A DNA stretch of 46,472 nt, from positions 1-46,472 of the forward strand of contig JAEZLJ010000161.1 in the NCBI GenBank assembly GCA_023415275.1, written 5' to 3'. A model generated the notes under the pieces. That model had not been told where the DNA came from. It searched no databases and was given only the letters and a program-made list of their open reading frames with translations. The stretch's first letter is position 1, and each line of letters starts with the position of its first letter. The position numbers and the translations under genes are program-made. Of this stretch, positions 1-8,336 are shown piece after piece. Source of the stretch: Bacteroidota bacterium (GTDB lineage Bacteria; Bacteroidota; Bacteroidia; Chitinophagales; Chitinophagaceae).

Positions 1-536
1 ATGTTAATAAGACCGGCATTATTATCCCTTAAGGCTTTGGCAAGGTCATTTATGATAGCCAGGACAGGTCCTGGATAGAATTGGGTGGGGTGTGCTGTAA
101 GAACCACAGAAACTGCGAAGTCCTTCAATGTATCAATCAATTCTTTCTGCTTGCCTTGCTGAATGACTTCAGTCTCAAGATGCTTAAGCGTACCAATACC
201 TACTACGTCATGCGTTTCTTTAAAGGCAGCATCCTCAAGAGCATCAAATAATACTACTTGCCTTTCTGCATATTGCACAAATCTAAAAAGAAGGTCTGTT
301 TTCTCTTTCTGGGTTTTTACCGTGGTAAATCTTTCAAAGAAGTCTTCCACGATAAAACTCGGACTTTGCTTTTTCTTAAACTGATCTTCTGCATGATTTA
401 AGAATAGCGATAATAATATTCCTGTTTTTTCTATTCGATGGAAAGGAAGGGAGGTAAAAAGGCTATTGTATAGCTGAAATTTAATGCCTACATGATTTCT
501 GAAGTTCTCTAATGCCCTGGCTGAAAGATGATCCAT
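1..536 (-). CDS. ppc: Phosphoenolpyruvate carboxylase, N-terminal part (cut by window edge)
   Basis: Reading the minus strand from an ATG at 534-536 gives an open frame of 178 codons that runs off the left edge without a stop. It contains VVLTAHPTQFYPGP near residue 150, matching the conserved LTAHPT motif of PEP carboxylase, whose His is catalytic; Gln follows where many family members have Glu. The enzyme carboxylates PEP to oxaloacetate and refills the TCA cycle. Only about a fifth of the usual 850-930 residues is visible, so active-site completeness cannot be judged. It lies 75 bases downstream of leuB on the same strand and could be read through from the leu genes, but could equally have its own promoter. 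The assignment rests mainly on this motif and its position in the protein. Confidence 0.82.
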   Translation of the reverse strand, partial: MDHLSARALENFRNHVGIKFQLYNSLFTSLPFHRIEKTGILLSLFLNHAEDQFKKKQSPSFIVEDFFERFTTVKTQKEKTDLLFRFVQYAERQVVLFDALEDAAFKETHDVVGIGTLKHLETEVIQQGKQKELIDTLKDFAVSVVLTAHPTQFYPGPVLAIINDLAKALRDNNAGLIN

Positions 537-611
537 ACTAATAAATTTAAACAAAAAACAATAGCAAGCTTCCCGTTTAAATATAATGGCACTTATGGCC
601 AGTATGAAATA

Positions 612-1727
612 CTATATTAAAGTAGATTTCCTTAATTCAATATTCGACAGGTTGATATCAGAGGGTATTTTCTCTGTAACATAATCACATACCAGATCCC
701 CGATAGTGGAGGTGAAATAATAGTTTACAGGATCTATATCCTTTGTAACAAATTTGGAGTTCAGTGTCCAATCCACAGCAGCACGAACAAGATTAGCTTC
801 CTCATGTAATTTAAAATGATCCAACATCATGGCTGCAGATAATATGGACCCAATAGGATTGGCAATATCCTTTCCAGCAGCTTGTGGATAAGACCCATGT
901 ATAGGTTCAAACAGGGCCGATGAAACCCCAATGGATGCAGAAGGCAACAATCCCAGGGATCCGCTGATGACGCTAGCCTCGTCACTGATGATATCGCCAA
1001 ACATATTTTCTGTTAGTATTACATCAAACTGCTTTGGGTTCACTATGATCTGCATAGCGGCATTGTCAACAAATAGAAAATCAACAGAAACATCTGGATA
1101 TTCCGTGGCAAGCTCCTGTACCACTTTTCTCCATAACCTTGAAGTTTCCAGCACATTAGCCTTATCTACCAAAGTCAGCCTTTTTCTGCGCTGCTGGGCT
1201 GACTGAAAGGCCAGGTGTGATATGCGCTCAATTTCTGAACGGCTATAACTGCACAGATCAGAAGCCTCAGTATAATCGGCATTCACTTCCTTCTTGCCAA
1301 AATAGATCCCTCCTGTTAATTCCCGGTATATAATAAAGTCAACCCCTTCCAGTTGTTTACTTTTTAGCGGGGATAAATGCTCAAGTGAAGCATAGGTGTT
1401 TATGGGACGAATATTTGCAAACAATTGCAATGTTTTCCTTAATTGCAGCAGCCCTTGTTCAGGACGTACTTTAGCAGTAGGATCGTTATCATATTTGGGA
1501 TGGCCAATAGCCCCGAATAAAACTGCGTCGCTTTCAAGACAGGTATCTATAGTCTCCTGGGGTAAGGCACTGCCCGTTTTATCAATGGCATCGGCACCCA
1601 TGAGGGCATAGCTGAATATGAAATGATGCCCGAACTGCCGGGCAATACAATTAAGCACTTTTATGGACTGTTGGGTAACTTCAGGTCCTATACCATCTCC
1701 TAAAATAACTGCGATCTTCTTTTCCAT
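612..1727 (-). CDS. leuB: 3-isopropylmalate dehydrogenase
   Basis: LeuB oxidises and decarboxylates (2R,3S)-3-isopropylmalate with NAD+ to give 2-oxoisocaproate, the direct leucine precursor. Seen in the 371-residue product: GDGIGPEV at residues 10-17, the RKTLQLFANIRP arginine motif, YRELTGGIYFG, VDKANVLETSRLWR, the metal-binding segment FGDIISDEASV and the cofactor segment FEPIHGSYPQAAGKDIANP. The frame stays open upstream to 1763, inside leuD, but the family's N-terminus (a short strand followed by GDGIG) fits the ATG at 1727, which also leaves 10 bases after the leuD stop. It is the last gene of leuA-leuC-leuD-leuB. Nothing is missing or broken. Confidence 0.96.
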   Translation of the reverse strand: MEKKIAVILGDGIGPEVTQQSIKVLNCIARQFGHHFIFSYALMGADAIDKTGSALPQETIDTCLESDAVLFGAIGHPKYDNDPTAKVRPEQGLLQLRKTLQLFANIRPINTYASLEHLSPLKSKQLEGVDFIIYRELTGGIYFGKKEVNADYTEASDLCSYSRSEIERISHLAFQSAQQRRKRLTLVDKANVLETSRLWRKVVQELATEYPDVSVDFLFVDNAAMQIIVNPKQFDVILTENMFGDIISDEASVISGSLGLLPSASIGVSSALFEPIHGSYPQAAGKDIANPIGSILSAAMMLDHFKLHEEANLVRAAVDWTLNSKFVTKDIDPVNYYFTSTIGDLVCDYVTEKIPSDINLSNIELRKSTLI

Positions 1728-1737
1728 AACCTGGCAT

Positions 1738-2319
1738 TTAGTGTTGTTGTTCGTATCGTTCAATTTCTTCTTTGATGCTTAAAAGGAAATCAATATCATC
1801 ATACCCATTCAGCAGGCATGTTTTCTTATAATTATTGATTTCGAAGTGCTCCTGTTGTCCGGTACCATCAATAGTGATAGTTTGCTCTTCCAGGTTAATA
1901 GTCAATAGTGCATCAGGGCCTTGTTTAAATAGTTCCTGCAAAAAAGAGTCGCTTACCTGAATAGGCAGCACTCCATTATTTAAAGCGTTATTCTTAAATA
2001 TATCAGCAAAAAAACTACTTACCACCACTCTGAATCCATAGTCCAGGATTGCCCATGCTGCATGTTCCCTGGAAGACCCACAACCAAAATTCTTGCCTGC
2101 TACCAATATTTTACCATGATACTCAGGATGATTAAGCACAAATTCCTTTATGGGTTTTTCTTCATCACCATTTTCATACCTCCAGTCACGAAAAAGATTC
2201 TTTCCAAACCCTTCCTTGGTAGTGGCTTTGAGAAACCGGGCAGGAATGATCTGGTCCGTATCAATATTTTCCATGGCAAGAGGAACAAATGTGCTCTGTA
2301 TGATCCTTATAGGTTCCAT
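1738..2319 (-). CDS. leuD: 3-isopropylmalate dehydratase small subunit
   Basis: LeuD is the small subunit of isopropylmalate isomerase; with LeuC it interconverts 2- and 3-isopropylmalate. The 193-residue length is normal for the family. Residues 18-30 carry NIDTDQIIPARF, and residues 75-91 carry GKNFGCGSSREHAAWAI, the swivelling-domain loop that completes the aconitase-type active site. It lies 25 bases after leuC and 10 bases before the favoured leuB start, so co-transcription is very likely. Nothing unusual is seen. Confidence 0.96.
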   Translation of the reverse strand: MEPIRIIQSTFVPLAMENIDTDQIIPARFLKATTKEGFGKNLFRDWRYENGDEEKPIKEFVLNHPEYHGKILVAGKNFGCGSSREHAAWAILDYGFRVVVSSFFADIFKNNALNNGVLPIQVSDSFLQELFKQGPDALLTINLEEQTITIDGTGQQEHFEINNYKKTCLLNGYDDIDFLLSIKEEIERYEQQH

Positions 2320-2344
2320 TCTAATCAGCTTTTTATTAAGGAGT

Positions 2345-3751
2345 TCATATCTCCATCATTTCACGAATGTCTGTAACCACCCCCGTGATGGCTGCCGCAG
2401 CAGCACTTAGAGGACTGGCTAATAAGGTGCGCGCTCCTGCTCCCTGCCTGCCTTCAAAATTCCGGTTGCTGGTTGAGATACAATATTCCCCGGCGGGTAT
2501 TTTATCTTCATTCATACCCAGGCAGGCACTGCACCCGGCCTGGCGTACCTCAAAACCTGCCTCCTCAAAAATGCGGTTCAGCCCCTCTTCCCTGGCCTGG
2601 GCAGCTACCTGTTGGGAACCGGGCACTATCATGACCTTTACATTTTCATTCTTTTTTCTTCCTTTAACCACACTTGCTACCAACCGTAAATCTTCGATCC
2701 TTGAATTGGTACAACTTCCAATAAATACATTTTGAACCGGCATGCCCTTCAGGGTCTTACCAGCTTCAAGACCCATATATTCCAGGGCTTTGATAATATT
2801 TCTTCTTTCTCCTTCTTCAGTAATAGATTCTATGGGAGGTATCAATGCATTGATGGCAATCCCCAATCCCGGGTTGGTCCCATAGGTAATCATTGGTTCA
2901 ATATCAGCAGCATTGATAAATATCTCTTTATCGAAATGGGCATCCTCATCGCTAAATAACTTCTTCCATTCAAGCATTTTTCGTTCCCACTCTTCACCGT
3001 GTGGTGCAAAATGTCTTCCCTTGATATAATTGAAAGTTGTTTCATCCGGAGCGATCATACCTCCCCTGGCTCCCATTTCAATACTCATGTTACATATGGT
3101 CATGCGGGACTCCATAGAAAGGGATCGTATGGCAGAACCCGCAAATTCCACAAAGTAACCGGTCGCTCCGCTTGCTGATATTTTAGAAATGATGTAAAGG
3201 ATAATATCTTTTGAAACAACGCCTTTATTCAATGATCCCTCAATACTGATACGCATAACTTTTGGCTTGTTCTGTAACAGGCACTGAGAAGCAAATACCA
3301 TTTCCACTTCGCTGGTACCAATACCAAAAGCTATTGAACCAAATGCACCATGAGTTGATGTATGACTGTCCCCACATACTATTGTCATCCCGGGTTGGGT
3401 GATACCCAGCTCTGGACCAATTACATGAACAATGCCCTGGAAGGGATGTCCAAGCCCATATAGTTCCACACCAAAGTTTTTGCAGTTCTGTATTAATTGG
3501 TCTACCTGCAAGCGCGACATACGGTCCTTAATTGGCAAGTGCTGGTCTTTGGTTGGAACGTTATGATCAGCAGTTGCCACTATTTTTTCCGGCCGGAATA
3601 AAGGAATACCTCTTTTTGTAAGACCAGAAAAAGCCTGTGGGCTGGTGACTTCATGAATAAAATGCTTATCGATATATAATACATCGGGGCCATCCTGAAT
3701 GGTTCGTACCACATGGTTGTCCCAGATTTTTTCAAACAGTGTTTTTCCCAT
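2345..3751 (-). CDS. leuC: 3-isopropylmalate dehydratase large subunit
   Basis: LeuC is the catalytic large subunit of isopropylmalate isomerase, an aconitase-family enzyme with a [4Fe-4S] cluster. The 468 residues match the usual length of about 465-470. CGDSHTSTHG lies at 126-135. The three cluster-ligand cysteines are visible at 347 (FIGSCTNSR), 407 and 410 (GCSACLGMN). It starts 4 bases after the leuA stop and is followed by leuD. Clear separation into LeuC and LeuD subunits, rather than a fused aconitase, and the leu neighbours make the assignment firm. Confidence 0.97.
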   Translation of the reverse strand: MGKTLFEKIWDNHVVRTIQDGPDVLYIDKHFIHEVTSPQAFSGLTKRGIPLFRPEKIVATADHNVPTKDQHLPIKDRMSRLQVDQLIQNCKNFGVELYGLGHPFQGIVHVIGPELGITQPGMTIVCGDSHTSTHGAFGSIAFGIGTSEVEMVFASQCLLQNKPKVMRISIEGSLNKGVVSKDIILYIISKISASGATGYFVEFAGSAIRSLSMESRMTICNMSIEMGARGGMIAPDETTFNYIKGRHFAPHGEEWERKMLEWKKLFSDEDAHFDKEIFINAADIEPMITYGTNPGLGIAINALIPPIESITEEGERRNIIKALEYMGLEAGKTLKGMPVQNVFIGSCTNSRIEDLRLVASVVKGRKKNENVKVMIVPGSQQVAAQAREEGLNRIFEEAGFEVRQAGCSACLGMNEDKIPAGEYCISTSNRNFEGRQGAGARTLLASPLSAAAAAITGVVTDIREMMEI

Positions 3752-3755
3752 ATTC

Positions 3756-4928
3756 TTACGCTACTCTTTGTACTTCAGGTTGATATTCCCTGGCCATTTG
3801 TGCCAGGTCTTCTTCCAATACCTCTTTTTTAGAATCTGCCAACTTTAGAAATGCAGAATATAATACATCTATATCATCACGGGTATATTGAAATCCCAAT
3901 TTTTGAAACCTGTGAGCCAATGCGCTTCGGCCACTGCGTGCTGTTAAAATGATTTTACTTTCTTCAGCCCCTACTTCCTCAGGGTTTATGATCTCATAGG
4001 TCTGCGCGTCTTTCAAAAATCCATCCTGGTGGATACCGGATGAGTGAGAAAATGCATTAGCCCCTACAATGGCCTTATTAGGCTGTACAGGCATGCGCAT
4101 AGTATCAGACACCTTCCTGCTTAGAGGATTCAATTGTTTAGTATTGATATCAGTATGCAGGTCAAGGTCTTTATGTTGCTTTAGGATCATCACCACTTCT
4201 TCAAGAGAAGTATTGCCGGCTCTTTCCCCTAGTCCATTAATAGTACATTCTATTTGCCTGGCACCGCTGATAACTCCAGAAATAGAATTGGCAGTGGCCA
4301 ACCCCAGGTCATTATGACAATGGCAGGAAATCACTGCCCTGTCTATATTACTTACGTGATTGACCAGGTAAGCTATCTTTTCACCATATTGTTGAGGCAG
4401 GCAATAGCCTGTTGTATCAGGGATATTTACAGTGGTGGCCCCTGCAGCTATCACGGCTTCTATCACCCTGGCAAGGTATTCATTATCAGTTCTGCCTGCA
4501 TCTTCAGCATAAAACTCTACATCATCCGTAAAATTGCGTGCCCATTTTACACATTGCACTGCTCTTTCCAGTATGGCTTCACGTGTAGAATTGAATTTAC
4601 CTTTGATATGGTAGTCAGACGTACCTATACCGGTATGTATTCTTCCCCTGCGGGCATAACGAAGGGCCTGCGCCGCCACTTCAATATCTTTTTGAACCGC
4701 CCGGCTCAATCCACAGATCACAGCTTCTTTGACGGTTTTAGATATCTGGGTTACTGATTCGAAATCCCCAGGACTGGATATAGGGAAACCTGCTTCTATA
4801 ATATCAACACCCAGGCTTTCCAGTTCCAGGGCAAGTTCCACCTTCTCACTGGTATTTAATTTGCAACCAGGCACCTGTTCCCCATCCCGGAGGGTGGTAT
4901 CGAATATGTAAATTTTTTCTGAAGGCAT
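3756..4928 (-). CDS. leuA: 2-isopropylmalate synthase, short form
   Basis: LeuA condenses acetyl-CoA with 2-oxoisovalerate, the committed step to leucine. The product has the HMGL-like TIM barrel: DTTLRDGEQ at 10-18, the metal-binding HxH (His203, His205) in SCHCHNDLG, INGLGERAGN, and HSSGIHQDG. At 390 residues it ends after the barrel and the helical subdomain and lacks the roughly 130-residue C-terminal allosteric LeuA domain of the 500-520-residue form, so leucine feedback through that domain is not expected. Homocitrate or citramalate synthases have a similar core, but first position in leuACDB argues for isopropylmalate synthase. It is divergent from the gene at 5104 with a 175-base spacer in which I see no leader peptide or T-box. 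Confidence 0.93.
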   Translation of the reverse strand: MPSEKIYIFDTTLRDGEQVPGCKLNTSEKVELALELESLGVDIIEAGFPISSPGDFESVTQISKTVKEAVICGLSRAVQKDIEVAAQALRYARRGRIHTGIGTSDYHIKGKFNSTREAILERAVQCVKWARNFTDDVEFYAEDAGRTDNEYLARVIEAVIAAGATTVNIPDTTGYCLPQQYGEKIAYLVNHVSNIDRAVISCHCHNDLGLATANSISGVISGARQIECTINGLGERAGNTSLEEVVMILKQHKDLDLHTDINTKQLNPLSRKVSDTMRMPVQPNKAIVGANAFSHSSGIHQDGFLKDAQTYEIINPEEVGAEESKIILTARSGRSALAHRFQKLGFQYTRDDIDVLYSAFLKLADSKKEVLEEDLAQMAREYQPEVQRVA

Positions 4929-5103
4929 ACAAAAATGATGTATGTATTTTTGAATAAAAGAAACCTATTGTATTATAATCCCGAAAATAGACGCTACGGC
5001 CCCTTTTCAGGCTATCATCTTTTAATGGTTTTCCGGCTTCAATACAGTCCGGCAATAAGCTGAAATACTTTACTGCATTGAGTTTGATAAAATTTCTGAT
5101 ACG

Positions 5104-6645
5104 ATGCCCAATCAACAAAATGACGCACTCTTTACGCTGATCCAATCCCTTACTAAAACGGAAAAACGTTATTTTTCATTATATATAGCTCAACAGCATT
5201 CTGAAAACATCAGTAAATACATGAAGCTTTTTACAGTCATGGAAAAAATGAATACCTATGACGAAAAGCAAATTCTAAAAAAAGAGTCGTCCATCAAGCC
5301 ATCTCAATTATCCAATCTAAAAGCACATTTATATAAAGAATTGTTAACGGCCCTAAGACTTTGCCATAGTGGTAAATTTGGTGAGATCCAGATAAGAGAG
5401 CAAATTGATTTTGCCCGTATCTTGTATAACAGGGGGCTGGTAACCCAAAGTTTAAAAATTTTAGAGAAGGCCAAACAGGTAGCCAAAGCAAACAGTCATT
5501 TTATTCTGACCCTCGAAATATTGCAATTTGAAAAAAATATAGAGGCCAGGCATATTACCCGCAGTATTAAAGGAAGGGCTGAAGACCTTGAAAAGGAAAC
5601 AGGTTATGTGATCAAGCAGGTAGATGAAGTAGCCCAGCTTTCTTCGCTTGCTTTACGTATGTATGGATTGTACCTGGAAAAAGGACACATCAAAAATGAA
5701 AAAGAAAGTAAAGCCCTGGAAAAATTCTTTAAATCTAAACTCCAGGATATACAATATGACCAGGTAAGCTTTTTTGGAAAAGCCTATCTCCACCAATCCT
5801 ATTGTTGGTATTATTATATACAGCTTGACTTTCCCTCCTACTTCGCTCATGCCCAAAAATGGGTAAACCTTTTCATACACCATCCAAAAGTAAAGGAAGA
5901 AGATCCCCTTTTGTATGTAAAAGCCCTTCACAACCTGCTGAATGCATTATTTATCATAGGAAAAGAAGACAGGCTGAAACAAGAGATAGACAGGCTTGAA
6001 GAGGTATACCAGGAAGCAGGTCAACATCAGAATCTAGAAATTCAGACCTTTATTTATCTATATACCGCCAAGATCAACTTTCATTTTCTCACTGGCACTT
6101 TTACCAAAGGACTTAAGATCATTCCTGAAATAGAAAAAGGATTAAAAGAATACCAACGCTACATTGATACACATCGTATCATGATCTTTCACTTCAAGAT
6201 AGCCTGTCTTTATTTTGGAGCTGGGGATAACGAGAACTGCATTATTTATCTAAATAAGATCATTAACCTGAAGGTGGGTCATTTACGAACCGATATCCAA
6301 TGCTTTGCCCGACTTCTTCATTTAATAGCCCATTATGAATTGGGCAATACAGATATCCTGGAATACCTGATCAAATCTGTTTACCGGTTTCTTTCCAAAA
6401 TGGACAGCCTTGATGAGGTACAGCTTCAGATCCTTAGATTCCTTCGCAGGTCTTTAACCTCACGGCCAAAGGACCTTATACAGAGCTTTACGGAATTAAG
6501 AGATAAACTGGAGCATATTTCCGAAAGCAAATATGCAAGGCGGTCTTATCAATACCTTGATATTGTTTCCTGGCTGGAAAGCAAGATCAAGCGCAAACCT
6601 GTTGAATATATTGTTCAACGCCGGCATCATACCCATTCAGCATGA
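5104..6645 (+). CDS. Uncharacterised helical protein of 513 residues
   Basis: I do not recognise a named family. The protein is almost entirely predicted helix, rich in Lys, Glu, Leu, Tyr and Phe, with no signal peptide or membrane segment. The N-terminus (NDALFTLIQSLTKTEKRYF) and the run of paired helices through residues 100-480 resemble alpha-solenoid or degenerate TPR-like proteins, which usually serve as protein-binding scaffolds; that is inference from composition. An early segment around residues 55-75 (SIKPSQLSNLKAHLYKELL) reads like a helix-turn-helix-sized bundle but is not convincing as DNA-binding. It is divergent from leuA, with an ATG start 175 bases away. Its length, even codon use and lack of internal stops make it a real gene; I believe similar proteins are common in Bacteroidota without assigned function. 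Confidence 0.8.
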   Translation: MPNQQNDALFTLIQSLTKTEKRYFSLYIAQQHSENISKYMKLFTVMEKMNTYDEKQILKKESSIKPSQLSNLKAHLYKELLTALRLCHSGKFGEIQIREQIDFARILYNRGLVTQSLKILEKAKQVAKANSHFILTLEILQFEKNIEARHITRSIKGRAEDLEKETGYVIKQVDEVAQLSSLALRMYGLYLEKGHIKNEKESKALEKFFKSKLQDIQYDQVSFFGKAYLHQSYCWYYYIQLDFPSYFAHAQKWVNLFIHHPKVKEEDPLLYVKALHNLLNALFIIGKEDRLKQEIDRLEEVYQEAGQHQNLEIQTFIYLYTAKINFHFLTGTFTKGLKIIPEIEKGLKEYQRYIDTHRIMIFHFKIACLYFGAGDNENCIIYLNKIINLKVGHLRTDIQCFARLLHLIAHYELGNTDILEYLIKSVYRFLSKMDSLDEVQLQILRFLRRSLTSRPKDLIQSFTELRDKLEHISESKYARRSYQYLDIVSWLESKIKRKPVEYIVQRRHHTHSA

Positions 6646-6752
6646 AACCTGCCTGGCATTTAAAATTTCATAGATTTTCATCTTAAAAATTTCTCTATTC
6701 TGTCAATCTATTGCTTCTTATCTTCACGCCCTTTAAAAACAGAACCAGATCC

Positions 6753-7205
6753 ATGGCATTACTTGAAAAACAATTGGAAGTGAAAGAGTCTACCATTCCC
6801 AATTCTGGAAAGGGATTGTTTACTACGGAATTCATTCCTAAAGGAACAAGGATCGTTGAATACAAAGGACGTATCACTACATGGAAAGAAGTCAAGAATG
6901 ATAGTGGGAACGGCTATATCTATACTATCAATAACAATCATGTGATTGATGCGCAAAAAACATTGAAGGCACTCGCGCGTTATGCCAATGATGCACGTGG
7001 CCTGATAAAAGTAAAAGGAATAACCAATAACTGCACCTATGTCAATGATGGGCTCAAAGCATACATTGAATCTGTAAAAGACATTCCGGCCGGAGCCGAG
7101 ATATTTGTAGATTATGGCAAGGAATATTGGGAGGTAGTAAAGGAAAATCTAAAAAGAGATAAACAAAAGAATTCCAAGAGCTCAGTAAAGGCAAAAAGAG
7201 CCTAA
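6753..7205 (+). CDS. SET-domain protein (putative lysine methyltransferase)
   Basis: The 150-residue product is essentially one SET domain. GKGLFTTEFIPKGTRI near residues 14-30 is the N-terminal SET strand pair. Further on are RYANDARG, the counterpart of the RFxNHSC pseudoknot, then NNCTYVNDG and the C-terminal IFVDYGKEYWE, which contains the DYG tyrosine segment. SET proteins transfer methyl from S-adenosylmethionine to lysine side chains; the target here is unknown. The tail is Lys-rich (NLKRDKQKN...KAKRA), which could bind nucleic acid or be a self-methylation target. The frame opens at 6711, but the 14 extra residues do not look like the family and the ATG at 6753 gives a natural start. 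It lies 107 bases after the helical protein and converges on the glucose dehydrogenase gene with a 27-base gap. Confidence 0.83.
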   Translation: MALLEKQLEVKESTIPNSGKGLFTTEFIPKGTRIVEYKGRITTWKEVKNDSGNGYIYTINNNHVIDAQKTLKALARYANDARGLIKVKGITNNCTYVNDGLKAYIESVKDIPAGAEIFVDYGKEYWEVVKENLKRDKQKNSKSSVKAKRA

Positions 7206-7232
7206 TTAATTATTTAGTAACTAGCCAAAGCA

Positions 7233-8336
7233 TTACTGCCATTCTACCACCACCTTGATCTCATCAGCCGAGGTTTGTTTCAATGCTCTTAAAAAATCTG
7301 TATAAGGAATCCTTTCTGTGATTACAGATTTTATAGCAGCGGGCCACCTTTCAAGGCTTAACCTGAGATCTTCTACCGCCATTTGATAATGTTGAAGGCT
7401 TGCATTCACACTGCCTAACAAGACCTGGTTCTTCAATACCAATTGTTTCATCAGGTTGTCTGCCGATAAGTTTAAAGGCCTGTTACCTCCTGGGATACCA
7501 GTAGCCACATAGATACCGTTTACAGCCAGTGCATCTATCAATTGCAATTGAAGTTTTGCAATGCCGGTAGCTTCAAAAATAAAGTCTGCTTCTCCACAAG
7601 CGGAATCAATATCTACCACCTGCACTTTTCTACCATCTATGTACTGGCCACCTATTTGTTTTAGTAATGCCGGACGTAATGTATTTTCATCTACTATATC
7701 CATCCCTACTACATCAGCACCACGCAAACGGAGAGCAAATGCGGCCATTAGTCCAATAGGGCCAAGGCCAGCTATAAGCGCTTTCTTTCCTTGCAGCCAA
7801 TTGGAATTTTTACTAAAGGAACCTAACCGGGCTTGTTGTATCTGCAGGGATTCATCAATAGCTTTTGATGCAACAGACATTGGCTCTGTTAATACGCCAA
7901 TCTCTTTCATGTGTTCAGGCACACTAACCAGGTATTGTTCTTCATCCACCACATAGGTTGCCTGGAAACCATTGGCGGCCTTAATACCCCGCTCTGTATA
8001 ATTACCAGTATAGCACATATCACTCCTCCCGTTCAGGCAAGCTTCGCATTGACCACATCCTCTTCTTACCATGAAAACACCATAATCATCTTTTTTAACC
8101 TTTGTAACTGCATTGCCCACTTCCGTAACCTGGCCAAACATCTCATGTCCTATAATCAGTTTATGCTGTCCCCTTGGCGCATCCGCTCTACCTCCGGATA
8201 CTTCTTCGCGGTCCGTACCGCAAATACCAACCTCCAATACTTTTACCTTTACCTGGTTGGAAGCATTGATCATGGGTTCAGGTATATCAATCAATGAAAC
8301 TTCAGTAGTGCCAGGCACCAGGGAAATGGCTTTCAT
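7233..8336 (-). CDS. Zinc-dependent glucose 1-dehydrogenase-like MDR oxidoreductase
   Basis: A 367-residue medium-chain dehydrogenase. The N-terminal half has the catalytic zinc site (GICGTDREE, then GHEMFGQV) and the structural zinc loop GCGQCEACLNGRSDMC. The Rossmann motif is GLGPIGLMAAFAL, followed by an acidic residue at the expected strand end (VVGMDIVDE). The arrangement TGNYTERGIKAANGFQ and LTEPMSVASKAI is typical of the glucose 1-dehydrogenase subgroup, which oxidises glucose to gluconolactone with NAD(P)+. The gene overlaps the upstream GH15 hydrolase by 4 bases, so the two are probably translationally coupled and act in sequence. Another sugar or polyol substrate cannot be excluded. 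Confidence 0.88.
   Translation of the reverse strand: MKAISLVPGTTEVSLIDIPEPMINASNQVKVKVLEVGICGTDREEVSGGRADAPRGQHKLIIGHEMFGQVTEVGNAVTKVKKDDYGVFMVRRGCGQCEACLNGRSDMCYTGNYTERGIKAANGFQATYVVDEEQYLVSVPEHMKEIGVLTEPMSVASKAIDESLQIQQARLGSFSKNSNWLQGKKALIAGLGPIGLMAAFALRLRGADVVGMDIVDENTLRPALLKQIGGQYIDGRKVQVVDIDSACGEADFIFEATGIAKLQLQLIDALAVNGIYVATGIPGGNRPLNLSADNLMKQLVLKNQVLLGSVNASLQHYQMAVEDLRLSLERWPAAIKSVITERIPYTDFLRALKQTSADEIKVVVEWQ

Noticed and set aside
163..384. Plus-strand frame of 73 codons
   Set aside because: It is the complementary shadow of ppc, whose minus-strand translation carries the conserved LTAHPT motif.
4254..4757. Plus-strand frame of 167 codons
   Set aside because: It lies wholly inside leuA on the opposite strand and has no protein-like pattern.
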